64,000 bases of DNA from Bacteroidota bacterium (GTDB lineage Bacteria > Bacteroidota > Bacteroidia > Flavobacteriales_D > Crocinitomicaceae): NCBI GenBank assembly GCA_030148165.1, contig JASBTZ010000003.1:558001-622000 (forward strand), written 5' to 3'. A model generated the notes under the pieces. It did not search any database, was not told where the DNA came from, and saw only the letters and a list, made by a program, of their open reading frames with translations. Numbering within the stretch: the stretch's first letter is position 1; every line of letters starts with the position of its first letter. Position numbers and translations under genes: made by a program. Shown here one piece after another: positions 25,401-33,941 of the stretch.

Positions 25401-27974
25401 ATTCCTATTTTCTAAGCTCTGTGCCTCTGCCATGAGCTTACTATAGTTTTCCTCTAATTTTTCTGCATCGGCCAATTCCTGAAGCTTCGCATTGATCTCA
25501 TTAATCTTATCCTTGACCTCCTGATCGTCTATTAAGCTTAATGCTTCAGTCAGTTTTACTTTAGCCTGATCATATTTTTCGTTGTCCGCCAGCTCATATC
25601 CCTCTGCCTTAAGCTTATCAAACTCTTCTTGCTTTTGCTGTGCTGATTTCAACGCTGCTAGCTTCTCATTGACTGCAGCTAATCCATCTGTGGCCTTTTT
25701 ATTTCCTGGATCCAGGGCCAAGACTTCATTGTACTTATCTTTGGCGTCGTTGTACTTTTCGCTATCAAACAAAGACTGACCGTCTTTTAACAAAGCTTCG
25801 ATCTGAGCAAGTTTTTCAGCATTTGCTTCCGCTTCAGCAATCTTTTCGTTAATCAATTCAATGCGATCTTTCGCATAGGTGCTTCCCGAATCATAAGTCA
25901 ATGCTTCGTTGTATTTATCTTTTGAAGACTTCCAATCCTCTTTATCAAAGAGCGCATCCGCAGCTGCAATTGCCTCCTCAAATTTCGCTTTCTGATCTGC
26001 TGCTTCCTGTTCTTTAGCTAGAATAGTCTTGATTTCTGCAATTCTTTCCTGTGGATGTGAATCTCCCCCATCCATAACATCATTGGATTGAAGCTTAATT
26101 GCCTCTTCGTATTTAACCAATGATTCATTCCATTTCGAAGCATCAAATAGGTTGTCTGCCTCTTTAACTGCCGCTTCGTATTTCGCTTGTCGGTCAGCTT
26201 CAGCATCCCGTTCTGCTATTAACCCGTTGATTTCTTTAATCTTATCTTTAGGAAGCTGCTGCGTATCATCAATATCCAGGGCAGCTTCAAATTTCGACTT
26301 CGATTCCTCAAGTTGTCCTCCGATCAAAAGTGCATTCCCTTCTTCGATCAACTTATCATACTCTTCTTTCATCGCGGCCGCCTTCTCTGCCTTTTCTTTA
26401 GCAGTCTTAGCATCCAGTAGCTTTTGATTCACTTCAGGATCGCGGTTGAGCGCCAACGCCGCTTCATATTTTTCAATAGCCAAAGGAAAATCTGTGTCCG
26501 TCATTGCCTGATCTCCGGCAGCAACAAGCTCATTGAATTCTTTTAACTCCTCAGCTTTTGCATCCTGTTCTGCCTTCTTCTGTTGCGCCAGCGCTAATTG
26601 CGCCTTCGCTTCCTGATGTTCAGCGTCTAGTGTTAATACCTCTTCGAATTTAGCGATTGCATTCGCGTAATCTTCGGATTCCATGTCGCTCTTACCTGCG
26701 CTCATTAATTCCTCAATTTTTTCCTGCAACTCAGCAGCCGCTTTGGCTTCTGCAATTTTCTGATTACATATCTCAATACGACCTTTGACAAAGGTTGAAG
26801 AACTCTCGTAAGTCAGTGCTTCTTCATAATTAGCCTTTGCATCCTCGTAATTCTCCAAATTGAATAGGGAATCTGCTGTTGCCACCAGCTGCTGATATTT
26901 CTTCTTTTTAGCTTCCTGTTCTTGCTGTGCTTCCAGCATTTTGTCAATCTCAGCTAGTTTCTTTTTAGGGTACTCTTCACTAGGTTTCAGCTTTGATGCC
27001 TCTGTATATTTATCGCGAGCGGCTTTCAGGCTTTTTTGTTTGAAGAACATATCTGCGTTCTTAATCACAGCATTGTATTTCTCATTATTAGCCTCTTCTA
27101 TCTTTTTCGCCGCAATTTGTTCTTTTAATGCTGCGATCTGATCTTTGGGATACTGTTCATTCTTTTTCGTCAGTGCTTCTTCATATTTAGAAACAGCTCC
27201 TTCGAGATTACCATTATCTCGCATATTATCTGCAGCTGCGATCAGGTTTTGATACTCTGTCTCCAGCTGTTGATTCTTCAACTCCTGTTCCTTCTGAGCC
27301 TGGATCAAGGCATCTAACTCCACAATCTTTGCAGCAGGATATGGTTCCTTGGGTTTATAAGTAAGGGCTTCTTCAAATTTCTCCAGGGCCTTTTCGTATT
27401 CTTCCTTCTCGAATGCGGCATCACCGTCCTGAATCGCTTTCTGATACAGCATCTCCTGCTCTGCCGCTTCTTTCTCGGCCTCAAGTAGAAGCTCCTGTAT
27501 CTTATTCTTTGTTTTTTGACTTGCTGAGCGATCAAAATCCAGGACAAAATTCTTTGAGTCCCAAAAAAAGCTTGCTACCGGTTCATTCTCCAGAAAGGAG
27601 AAGTCGACATTTTCTCTTTCAGCAAAAAGATCAATATCCAAAGGAGGTATTGGAACCTCATTTCCAGCCGGAAGATCTTCAACATAGACATTCTTCAGGT
27701 CGAAGATGATTTTTTTACTGACCATACCCGGTTTTGAGTAAATGAGCTCGTACTTACCCGTTTTTGGACCGCTTGCGCTAATGGCGTATTTACCGTTGGA
27801 AGAAGATTGCGTTGTAGCGATTACATTACCGTTGTGTACGATCTTTATTGTTACCCCACCTTCGTTGGTACCCATATCCTGATTGGACAATCTACCTTTT
27901 ATATTGTAATTCAAGTCCTGTGACCACGCAGTCATGGCCATAAGGAACATAAGAACCTGAATTATATACTTCAT
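22428..27974 (-). CDS. Giant secreted protein: 19 TPR-like repeats plus long charged coiled coil (1848 aa)
   Basis: Signal peptide (residues 1-19, ending AWSQ). Residues 20-110 form a carboxypeptidase-regulatory-like beta domain (NYNIKGRLSN ... GKYAISASG ... GKYELIYSKPG), as in SusC N-termini. From residue 176 to about 1330 I count 19 imperfect units of about 60 residues, each of the form YxxLIxxADxLFxxxxYxxA followed by xxKYxEALxLxPxxxYPKDK and a long Glu/Ala/Lys helix. They are TPR-like helical hairpins joined by longer helices. Residues about 1330-1790 are almost only Asp, Glu, Lys, Asn and Arg-rich helix with no TPR pattern, probably coiled coil. A compact C-terminal domain (about 70 residues, GSEYPEGVSQENFTRKDQNG) ends the protein; it has no T9SS sorting domain. 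The gene overlaps apbE. Function unknown; a rod-like periplasmic or outer-membrane scaffold is my inference. Confidence 0.8.
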   Translation of the reverse strand: MKYIIQVLMFLMAMTAWSQDLNYNIKGRLSNQDMGTNEGGVTIKIVHNGNVIATTQSSSNGKYAISASGPKTGKYELIYSKPGMVSKKIIFDLKNVYVEDLPAGNEVPIPPLDIDLFAERENVDFSFLENEPVASFFWDSKNFVLDFDRSASQKTKNKIQELLLEAEKEAAEQEMLYQKAIQDGDAAFEKEEYEKALEKFEEALTYKPKEPYPAAKIVELDALIQAQKEQELKNQQLETEYQNLIAAADNMRDNGNLEGAVSKYEEALTKKNEQYPKDQIAALKEQIAAKKIEEANNEKYNAVIKNADMFFKQKSLKAARDKYTEASKLKPSEEYPKKKLAEIDKMLEAQQEQEAKKKKYQQLVATADSLFNLENYEDAKANYEEALTYESSSTFVKGRIEICNQKIAEAKAAAELQEKIEELMSAGKSDMESEDYANAIAKFEEVLTLDAEHQEAKAQLALAQQKKAEQDAKAEELKEFNELVAAGDQAMTDTDFPLAIEKYEAALALNRDPEVNQKLLDAKTAKEKAEKAAAMKEEYDKLIEEGNALLIGGQLEESKSKFEAALDIDDTQQLPKDKIKEINGLIAERDAEADRQAKYEAAVKEADNLFDASKWNESLVKYEEAIKLQSNDVMDGGDSHPQERIAEIKTILAKEQEAADQKAKFEEAIAAADALFDKEDWKSSKDKYNEALTYDSGSTYAKDRIELINEKIAEAEANAEKLAQIEALLKDGQSLFDSEKYNDAKDKYNEVLALDPGNKKATDGLAAVNEKLAALKSAQQKQEEFDKLKAEGYELADNEKYDQAKVKLTEALSLIDDQEVKDKINEINAKLQELADAEKLEENYSKLMAEAQSLENRNDLNGAVDKYQEASDLKPSEQLPKDKIAELKGIIQANADQQQQEKDYNNAIAEGDELKSNNDYKGAIEAYKKAGNIKPTEQLPKDKIAEVERLIANEQAEQAEIDKQYNELMAQGDQLMESDKCLEAIDIFNQALALKPTEQAPVDKANEAKRCEQQKGEANKEYEKILTVAENKMNEGDFDRATELAKRAKTLKPDDPRPDQLIEEITRMRQIDEAYKELLKKGDDLAATKNYKEAITAYEGASAKKPEEQLPKDKIAEIKDRIAAEKNAELMNQLYAEYMAKGNDYQSKESYEQALSEFQNALSAKPGDLAAENKIKEIQQILDDLANKEAEEIGKKNAFNALIKKADNLFNEKKYMEAKQAYQQALSVDPLSTYAQQRIEECVRRAKDQGIDEAREQYNKIIAAADKNFNLKDWKKASDYYKRALNIMPTDPYPQKKLDEIDAILNPVVMNSADLEDLGDPFDNTVMDGEFILAKSEADLKLLKGNQLRTQYGNIHDAETEMTREKTADHYNTSNEIYKEHMKISRDAGEADLNQQAIAEALRKAESELQEDFRNDINYERNENISDQVMLDVVNKEVALEYGEDINVYAENTEIMTAYNTEQAIETSDRVKSDHNLNVTSDQKIKDVHREVSENTKDDVEEREEANQILIAKEKEISEMNNERGKSKHETLLQNKDQLRQIELNVEEKSAEDARIAGKNNTALVDVKERVNNTDREIIDDKEAHLQKTDQELADIKLMIRDDSEGRDENRKESTEIIKANNKALADAEYEYSKDEHEKYVTNKGAINEEVKTNGEINEKADEALAKKIEYVEMMDKKARVDYEADNKSDEEERLNVKKRIDHVYTDVESNTIEEKDKNEENAENLKDMTRTIDANNADRNIGEKEKHYETAEQIGDVDATPGPQSRVPNELGSEYPEGVSQENFTRKDQNGIVVAFITRRIVVREGHADVYIRTQTLHGITYTKNGQSSLQHVWNKETQDPSLERHY

Positions 27975-28163
27975 ATTTAGTTATTAAACGTTATACTGTA
28001 CAACGAGTTACAATAATGGTTTAAAATAAAGTTGGATTAATTACAAATATGCCAAAAATAGTTCGGATTACCCCATCCAAAAACCGTGCATTTGTTTGTA
28101 GTAGCACGTTTAAGCTATAACAAAGATTAAAATTCAGAAGGGTAATTACAAATAAGACGGCAC

Positions 28164-29300
28164 TTATTTCACCGTTTTCTTTTCATAGTGAATATCTCTG
28201 GACTTTAAATACTCAAGAATATAATTGAAACAAACTTCGTGTCGACCAACGAGTTCAGGCGGGAAAACACCACGCTCTTCAAACAGCCCATCCAAAAACA
28301 TGTTTGCCGCTGCGGTCGCTGTGTAGCCTGTTGTTCTAGCCATAGATGACGTTCGTGTTTCAGCACAATATTCGTCATGAAGGTTATATTCGATGCGGAC
28401 CGGATCTCCATTCGAATCAACCCCGGCAACAGTGATACGCATGACTGTTAGCTCTTCTTCTTCATCTCCTAACTTCCATTCATCAAACAATATTTTACAC
28501 GTGAAATCCAACGGCTTGATCATTTTATCATCCAATTCTATCATTTTTTCACTGAAAAAACCACTTTCCTTCAAAACCTTCACGTATTCCACATGACCGG
28601 GATATCTTAAGGTTTTCTCCTTCATATTCGGTATATGTGGCATTGTATGAATAATGGACCGTAAACCGTCAGAGTTAAATGATTCAAGGGTGCCAACACC
28701 ATCAAATTCGACATATTCACAGTCAGTTAGTGGCTCCCGAATGATCAGCTCGCCATTTTCAACGTATCGCGCCGGTCTCGTATATTCCTCAATCACATCC
28801 ACCGGTGAAAACGGAGCTTTATAACAGAAAGGCCATTTCTTTGCTTTAGGCAATCCACCTACCAGACATTCAAAGAAATCCAGTTTATACTTCTCATTGT
28901 AATATCCCAAAATGATGTTGTCCATTCCCGGCGCTACTCCACAATCGACAATAGCGGTAACGTCTTTCTCTGTCGCGAGATCATGTAAGTCCAATGAATT
29001 TTCCGGGAAAAAAGAAATATCAACTACGTGTTTACCGGTTTCAATGATTGTTTTTAACGTGCTATACCCTAGAAATCCAGGGACTGCACATATGACAAGA
29101 TCAAAAGGACGAATGCACTCTTGAAGTTTTTGCTTATCGCAAACATCCAGCACTATCGTTGTTAAATCGGGATTTCCCTGTTTAATTTTTTGCAAAACGG
29201 TGTCGCTTCTATCGCTTACGGTAACCTGATGTTTTTTTGCCATATCGATAGCCATTGCGCTACCTACCATTCCTGCACCTAATACAATTATATTAGCCAT
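28164..29300 (-). CDS. Saccharopine dehydrogenase (glutamate-forming, LYS9-like half)
   Basis: 378-aa oxidoreductase. N-terminal Rossmann motif IIVLGAGMVGSAMAIDMA (residues 4-21), then AVPGFLGYSTLKTIIETGKH and DCGVAPGMDNIILGYY, followed by the saccharopine dehydrogenase C-terminal dimerisation/substrate domain (residues about 125-350; GGLPKAKKWPFCYKAPFSP). This is the SDH half of the bifunctional AASS enzyme of animals, which oxidises saccharopine to glutamate and 2-aminoadipate semialdehyde. The lysine-ketoglutarate reductase half is encoded at 32043-33263, so the window holds both steps of the saccharopine pathway in separate transcripts. Transcribed away from gcvT across a 236-base gap that contains a large palindrome. 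Carboxyspermidine (carboxynorspermidine) dehydrogenase is a less likely alternative. Confidence 0.82.
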   Translation of the reverse strand: MANIIVLGAGMVGSAMAIDMAKKHQVTVSDRSDTVLQKIKQGNPDLTTIVLDVCDKQKLQECIRPFDLVICAVPGFLGYSTLKTIIETGKHVVDISFFPENSLDLHDLATEKDVTAIVDCGVAPGMDNIILGYYNEKYKLDFFECLVGGLPKAKKWPFCYKAPFSPVDVIEEYTRPARYVENGELIIREPLTDCEYVEFDGVGTLESFNSDGLRSIIHTMPHIPNMKEKTLRYPGHVEYVKVLKESGFFSEKMIELDDKMIKPLDFTCKILFDEWKLGDEEEELTVMRITVAGVDSNGDPVRIEYNLHDEYCAETRTSSMARTTGYTATAAANMFLDGLFEERGVFPPELVGRHEVCFNYILEYLKSRDIHYEKKTVK

Positions 29301-29432
29301 TATACTTTTTTTAGTTGTTAAGAAATATTGAAAGTGACCAGTGAGGAAATTACAAGCCCGGGATCGTTACCCAAGGCATCTGCTTTATCTGATATATAGC
29401 GTTACTGATCATTGATACAATACTACCAAATT

Positions 29433-29469
29433 AATTTGAAATCAATGATATCATTCAGTAATTCAAATT
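29433..29469. promoter_or_regulatory. Nested palindrome between saccharopine dehydrogenase and gcvT genes
   Basis: AATTTGAA (29433-29440) and TTCAAATT (29462-29469) form an outer inverted repeat around the perfect 12-base palindrome AATGATATCATT (29444-29455). It lies in the 236-base gap between two divergent genes for amino-acid degradation, 68 bases before the gcvT ATG. This is a likely operator for a dimeric regulator; no identity can be given. Confidence 0.4.
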
Positions 29470-29536
29470 AAAATAATTCCCATGATCTTTAATTTCGGCA
29501 TTAGTGTTATTTTTATCAGCCTTAATTAGTTGAAAT

Positions 29537-30622
29537 ATGAAGAAAACAGCACTATACAATAAACATGTAGAATTGGGAGCTAAACTGGTTCCATTTGCAG
29601 GCTATGACATGCCGGTTCAATACGAAGGGGTGAATGCCGAACACGAAACTGTTAGAAATGGAGTTGGAGTCTTCGACGTTTCACACATGGGTGAGTTTTA
29701 CATCAAAGGTGAAGGAGCGCTAGATCTCATACAGAAGATCAGTTCTAATGATGCCTCTACCCTAACAGATGGAAGAGCACAGTATAGCTGTATGCCTAAT
29801 GGTAAAGGAGGAATTGTTGACGACCTTATCATCTACAGACGCGGAGAAAACAATTATTTGTTAGTGGTGAATGCCTCTAACATTGAAAAAGATTGGAACT
29901 GGATCTCGTCTCATAATGACTTTGGCGCAGAAATGACTAACATGTCTGATGAATACTCGCTTTTAGCTATTCAAGGACCAAAAGCGGTTGAAGCCATGCA
30001 GTCATTAACCCCGGTAGATCTTAGTGAAATCAAATTTTATCATTTCGAAGAAGGAGAGTTTGCAGGACTGGATAACATCATTATTTCTGCTACAGGCTAC
30101 ACCGGTAGTGGTGGATTTGAGATATACTGTAAGAATGCAGATGCTGAAACCGTCTGGGGTAAAGTATTTGAAGCAGGTGCAGCTTATGGAATCAAAGCTA
30201 TTGGGTTAGCGGCAAGAGATACCTTGCGATTGGAAATGGGCTACTGTCTTTATGGCAACGATATTGATGATACAACATCTCCACTGGAAGCAGGTTTAGG
30301 GTGGATTACTAAATTGGGGAAAGATGCTGATTTCGTTGACAAGGATTTCCTTATTAAACAAAAAGAAGAAGGTGTCTCCAGAAAACTTATCGCATTTGAA
30401 TTGATCGATCGAGGAATTCCTCGTCACGATTACCCGATCACAGATGCAAAAGGCAACAACATAGGAAAAGTCACTTCCGGAACGATGTCACCTTCCATGA
30501 AAAAGGCAATAGGTTTGGGCTATGTAACTGTTGATCATGCTGCTATTGATTCGGAAATCTACATTGAGATCAGAAACAAACAGGTAAAAGCCCAGGTGGT
30601 TAAGTTGCCTTTTTACAAGTAA
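29537..30622 (+). CDS. gcvT: Aminomethyltransferase, glycine cleavage system T protein
   Basis: 361 aa. It takes the aminomethyl group from the H-protein lipoamide, releases ammonia and forms 5,10-methylene-tetrahydrofolate. N-terminal [20 protein letters not shown] and [24 protein letters not shown] with the conserved Asp of the catalytic site, the folate-binding GxxTRLExGxxLYGxD-like [17 protein letters not shown], and the C-terminal barrel [19 protein letters not shown]. Length matches the family. The other gcv genes (P and H) are not in the window. Stands alone, divergent from the saccharopine dehydrogenase gene. Its glycine-to-C1 role makes metabolic sense next to lysine catabolism, but no operon joins them. 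Confidence 0.95.
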   Translation: MKKTALYNKHVELGAKLVPFAGYDMPVQYEGVNAEHETVRNGVGVFDVSHMGEFYIKGEGALDLIQKISSNDASTLTDGRAQYSCMPNGKGGIVDDLIIYRRGENNYLLVVNASNIEKDWNWISSHNDFGAEMTNMSDEYSLLAIQGPKAVEAMQSLTPVDLSEIKFYHFEEGEFAGLDNIIISATGYTGSGGFEIYCKNADAETVWGKVFEAGAAYGIKAIGLAARDTLRLEMGYCLYGNDIDDTTSPLEAGLGWITKLGKDADFVDKDFLIKQKEEGVSRKLIAFELIDRGIPRHDYPITDAKGNNIGKVTSGTMSPSMKKAIGLGYVTVDHAAIDSEIYIEIRNKQVKAQVVKLPFYK

Positions 30623-30687
30623 TTATCATACATTAACAGGGGACTTGAAGCCTGTGTGAGCTAATTAATTTTCACCTATTTTGGTGA

Positions 30688-32046
30688 TCATGATTTTACC
30701 AGCACTTTTTCATTCTTAGGAACGATAAACAGTAAGATCAATCCTAAAATAAAGAAGATGGCTACTGCAATTATGGAGAATCGAATTGATCCTAATAGTA
30801 CCTCCAAGGATGCAAATGAGATCATACCCACGACGATACCCACCTTTTCCGTTGCATCGTAGAAGGAGAAATAACTGGCGTGATCATGTGTTTCAGGTAA
30901 AAACTTCGAATATGTTGATCTGGCAAGTGCCTGAACACCTCCCATTACTAAACCAACTGAGGCTGCCAGAAAGTAAAACTCGAACGGAGTCCTCACCAAA
31001 TAACCAGCGCCACAAATCAACACCCATATACTAACTGATATCCCGAGCGTTTTTATGTTTCCAATTTTGCCTGATAACCTGGACATCACAAAGGCTCCCA
31101 CTGCACCTAATATCTGAATCAATAAAATGGCAATTATCAAACCGGAGTCTCCACCTCCTTCTCCCCAGTCGATTTCCTTCTTGGCAAATGTTACCGCCAT
31201 CAACATCACGGTCTGCACACCGGTATTAAAGAAAAAGAAGGCTATGAGGTAACGTTTTAGTCTATAAGTTTGCCTAAACTCCTTAAACACTATTTTTAGC
31301 TCTTTAAATCCTTTCCATAGAACTCCACTTTCCTTTTTCTTATCGTAGACGTTATTTGGTAAGACTCTATAGGTAATCTGACTAAACCCAATCCACCACA
31401 AGCCGACTAACACGAAACACCACGGTGTGTTTGAACCATTTTCACCTGTAAACATAATGATGACAAGACAAATCACTAATAGTAACATGCTTCCGAAGTA
31501 GCCCATTGAGAAACCTCTAGCTGAGATTCTATCATGATCTTTTGGTTCAGCTATCTCAGGTAAATAGGCATTATAGAATACCAAACTATTCCAAAATCCA
31601 ATACTTGCAAGGAAAATAGACAACATACCTATTTCCAGGGGTACCCTATTAAACCAATAGAGCGTTAAGCAGGATATTGCTCCCAGATAACAGAAGAACT
31701 GCATAAAACGTTTCTTATTACCCGAAAAATCCGCGACTCCGGAAAGCATTGGGGATAATATGGAAACAAACAGGAAAGATGCAGCTAATACATATGCCAG
31801 CAGTGCTGAATTTGGAAGTTCGATTCCAAAGAAGTCAACCATCACATTTCCAATATCCGCATTGGCAGGAAGGTTAGAATACTCCTCCTCTGTCATTTTC
31901 AAAGTGTTCAGAGCATAGTTTTTCCGGGTAATATTGTCGTAAAAAATTGGAAAAACAGCGGATGAAATGACGAGATTATAAACTGAATTGGCCCAGTCGT
32001 AAAAAACCCAGCCTCGTATCAGTTTTTTATCTCCCTTTACAATCAT
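30688..32046 (-). CDS. UMF1-family (Atg22-like) major facilitator transporter
   Basis: 12-helix inner-membrane transporter, 452 aa. The N-terminus GWVFYDWANSVYNLVISSAVFPIFY is characteristic of the UMF1/Atg22 group, whose yeast member exports amino acids from the vacuole. Other MFS features: a loop GNKKRFMQFF after TM3, a charged central loop (PNNVYDKKKESGVL), and C-terminal half GGVQALARSTYSKFLPE, typical of this family. The start overlaps the end of the lysine-ketoglutarate reductase gene by four bases, so the two are translationally coupled. I infer transport of lysine, saccharopine or a product of the operon, but the sequence shows no substrate determinant. Confidence 0.85.
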   Translation of the reverse strand: MIVKGDKKLIRGWVFYDWANSVYNLVISSAVFPIFYDNITRKNYALNTLKMTEEEYSNLPANADIGNVMVDFFGIELPNSALLAYVLAASFLFVSILSPMLSGVADFSGNKKRFMQFFCYLGAISCLTLYWFNRVPLEIGMLSIFLASIGFWNSLVFYNAYLPEIAEPKDHDRISARGFSMGYFGSMLLLVICLVIIMFTGENGSNTPWCFVLVGLWWIGFSQITYRVLPNNVYDKKKESGVLWKGFKELKIVFKEFRQTYRLKRYLIAFFFFNTGVQTVMLMAVTFAKKEIDWGEGGGDSGLIIAILLIQILGAVGAFVMSRLSGKIGNIKTLGISVSIWVLICGAGYLVRTPFEFYFLAASVGLVMGGVQALARSTYSKFLPETHDHASYFSFYDATEKVGIVVGMISFASLEVLLGSIRFSIIAVAIFFILGLILLFIVPKNEKVLVKS

Positions 32047-33263
32047 TCGGTTCCGGCCAAATATCCTTCCAGATATGTAAAATGCTCCGTTAATTTACCT
32101 GAGAAATCAGTTTCTGTTCCTTTCGCAATGATCTCGTCAATATCTTCTCTGATCAAGTGAGGAATAACTTCCTTAATGAGTTCATTTCCAAAATCTTCTG
32201 ATGCATCCAACGGAAGTTCACATGGCAAATTATCGACTGCCATCACAGCAATAGATCCTTCCTGTAAATAATCACACTCCTCCCCTGTCTTCGGATCGTA
32301 ACCGTATATTGGATCTCCTATTTTACTTGGCCTTATCGTAGAAGCAATTGGACCTGCTATATCACATGAAATATCTGCCACAACGGACAATCGATTGTTT
32401 TCATTCAACAAATCTTCCTGCGTCAATATGTTGTCCGATTTACTGTTCCAAAAATGACAGGCAATATACATGTCCGAATGCCTTGTGTAATTCCTAAATG
32501 TGCATTTATATAATTCCGGTGCTCTGTAGAATTCTTGCTTATCAAATGCTCCACCATCCTTTCTTGCGAAATAATCATTCACTTCTAATTGGGTAAACAC
32601 CGGTGAATCGAAGGTAGTACTTAGATATTCTTCAGGTGAAACTTCGGTTATTGGTAATAGATCCAATATCTCCCTTGCCCCATGTCCTACTCGACCATAT
32701 CCGGTTAGGACTATTTTCGTATTTGCCGGAAGGTCAACTTTTGCAAGTTCGGATTCCATTTCTTTTCTATCACGACACTGATTTGCCGGTTTCAATTCAT
32801 ACAAACCTTTCTTCAAGCCAAGTGCTCTAAATCCATTGTAACAACCTACAATTCCGGCGTATCGACCAAACCCGATAATTCTACGTCCATTTTTATTTCG
32901 CAATGCTTCGTAATCAATCAGTCGGATACGTTTTTCTATAATAGCCCTAAGTAAATCACGATTATAGGGTTGTTTTTTGATGGTGTGTGAAAAGAACATA
33001 AAGGTTTTCCCCGGAATCAGATCTTCAACATTTACTTCTTTTACTCCTAAAATGATGTCGCAATCTTCTAAACTCTCTCGAACTTCTATTCCTGCGTCAA
33101 TGTATTGTTGGTCTGGATAGGCGCGAACATTACTTGTCTGAGCTACTATTTCCAGGTTAGGGTATAGTTTTTTCAGCTTTACACATTGTTGCGGCGTCAA
33201 CGGAACCCTCTTATCTGGCGGCACCTTGCCTTCTCTGATCAATCCAATTACAATCTTATCCAT
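32043..33263 (-). CDS. Lysine-ketoglutarate reductase (saccharopine-forming, LYS1/AASS-N type)
   Basis: 406 aa, alanine dehydrogenase/PNT N-terminal-like fold. Start KIVIGLIREGKVPPDKRVPL, as in saccharopine/alanine dehydrogenases, with the Arg and Lys of REGKVPPDKR in the usual substrate-binding place. The second domain shows ALRNKNGRRIIGFGRYAGIV and VLTGYGRVGHGAREILDLLP (a Rossmann loop GxGxxG variant GYGRVG), then VADISCDIAGPIASTIR. In eukaryotic AASS this half condenses lysine and 2-oxoglutarate using NAD(P)H. The partner SDH gene is at 28164-29300. It overlaps the HTH-KdsC-like gene by eight bases and the transporter by four, so it is embedded in a six-gene operon. Confidence 0.85.
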   Translation of the reverse strand: MDKIVIGLIREGKVPPDKRVPLTPQQCVKLKKLYPNLEIVAQTSNVRAYPDQQYIDAGIEVRESLEDCDIILGVKEVNVEDLIPGKTFMFFSHTIKKQPYNRDLLRAIIEKRIRLIDYEALRNKNGRRIIGFGRYAGIVGCYNGFRALGLKKGLYELKPANQCRDRKEMESELAKVDLPANTKIVLTGYGRVGHGAREILDLLPITEVSPEEYLSTTFDSPVFTQLEVNDYFARKDGGAFDKQEFYRAPELYKCTFRNYTRHSDMYIACHFWNSKSDNILTQEDLLNENNRLSVVADISCDIAGPIASTIRPSKIGDPIYGYDPKTGEECDYLQEGSIAVMAVDNLPCELPLDASEDFGNELIKEVIPHLIREDIDEIIAKGTETDFSGKLTEHFTYLEGYLAGTE

Positions 33264-33939
33264 TCTCTAGTGGTTCATCCAGTAGGTAATTATCAATAAA
33301 TTCACGAACACATCCTTCCCCACCTTTTGTTTCAAGAATCACGTCAACATGCCTCTTGATTACCGATACTGCATCTTTTGGACATGCTGCAAACCCAACC
33401 TCCTTCATGAGCTCAAGATCGTTCACATCATCCCCTAAGATTGCCACGTTCATAAAATTAATATTAAGCTTGGAACAAATTGCTTCCAGGCGAGCTTTTT
33501 TAGGTTCACGATTTACGGTACAGTTCTGAATACCCAGCACCTCAGCCCTGGCCTTCACAGCTTCTCCTCTAAACCCGGAGGAAATGATCGCCACCTGAAA
33601 GTCATTCTTCGTCAAATGAATGATGGCCATTCCATCCTTAGTATTGAACTTTTTTGTTTGTTCACCGCTTTCGGAAAAATACATTCCGCCATCGGTCATC
33701 ACACCATCAACATCAAGCACCAACAATTTGATATTCGATAGTTTTTCTTTAAGTCTATTTTCCAGGAAGACAGGTTTGAATAATAATGCCTGAAGATCAA
33801 TACCATACTCTTCGCTGACAGCTTCAAGATCAATGACACTCAGCTCCGTAACATTGTCGACATTCAGATCCGCCAGAAATTCGGTAAAACTAATACCGTG
33901 TTTATCACAAAGTCCCCTTATATTTTGTTCAAGTATCAA
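33256..33939 (-). CDS. KdsC-like HAD phosphatase with N-terminal XRE-like helix-turn-helix
   Basis: 227 aa. Residues about 70-222 are a C0-type HAD phosphatase of the KdsC/YrbI group: LLVLDVDGVMTDGGMYFS (nucleophile and acid/base Asp in DVDGVMTDG), AIISSGFRGEAVKARAEVLG, and VAILGDDVNDLELMKEVGFA. Classical members dephosphorylate 3-deoxy-octulosonate-8-phosphate and are about 170-190 aa. The extra N-terminal 55 residues (NIRGLCDKHGISFTEF, ELSVIDLEAVSEEYGIDLQA) look like a lambda-repressor/XRE helix-turn-helix, an unusual fusion. The gene has no ATG: the frame starts with TTG at 33939, three bases before the DAHP synthase stop. It also overlaps the next gene. The substrate could be Kdo-8-P or a different 3-deoxy-ulosonate phosphate; no kdsA or kdsB is present here. 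Confidence 0.72.
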   Translation of the reverse strand: MILEQNIRGLCDKHGISFTEFLADLNVDNVTELSVIDLEAVSEEYGIDLQALLFKPVFLENRLKEKLSNIKLLVLDVDGVMTDGGMYFSESGEQTKKFNTKDGMAIIHLTKNDFQVAIISSGFRGEAVKARAEVLGIQNCTVNREPKKARLEAICSKLNINFMNVAILGDDVNDLELMKEVGFAACPKDAVSVIKRHVDVILETKGGEGCVREFIDNYLLDEPLENG

Positions 33940-33941
33940 TA

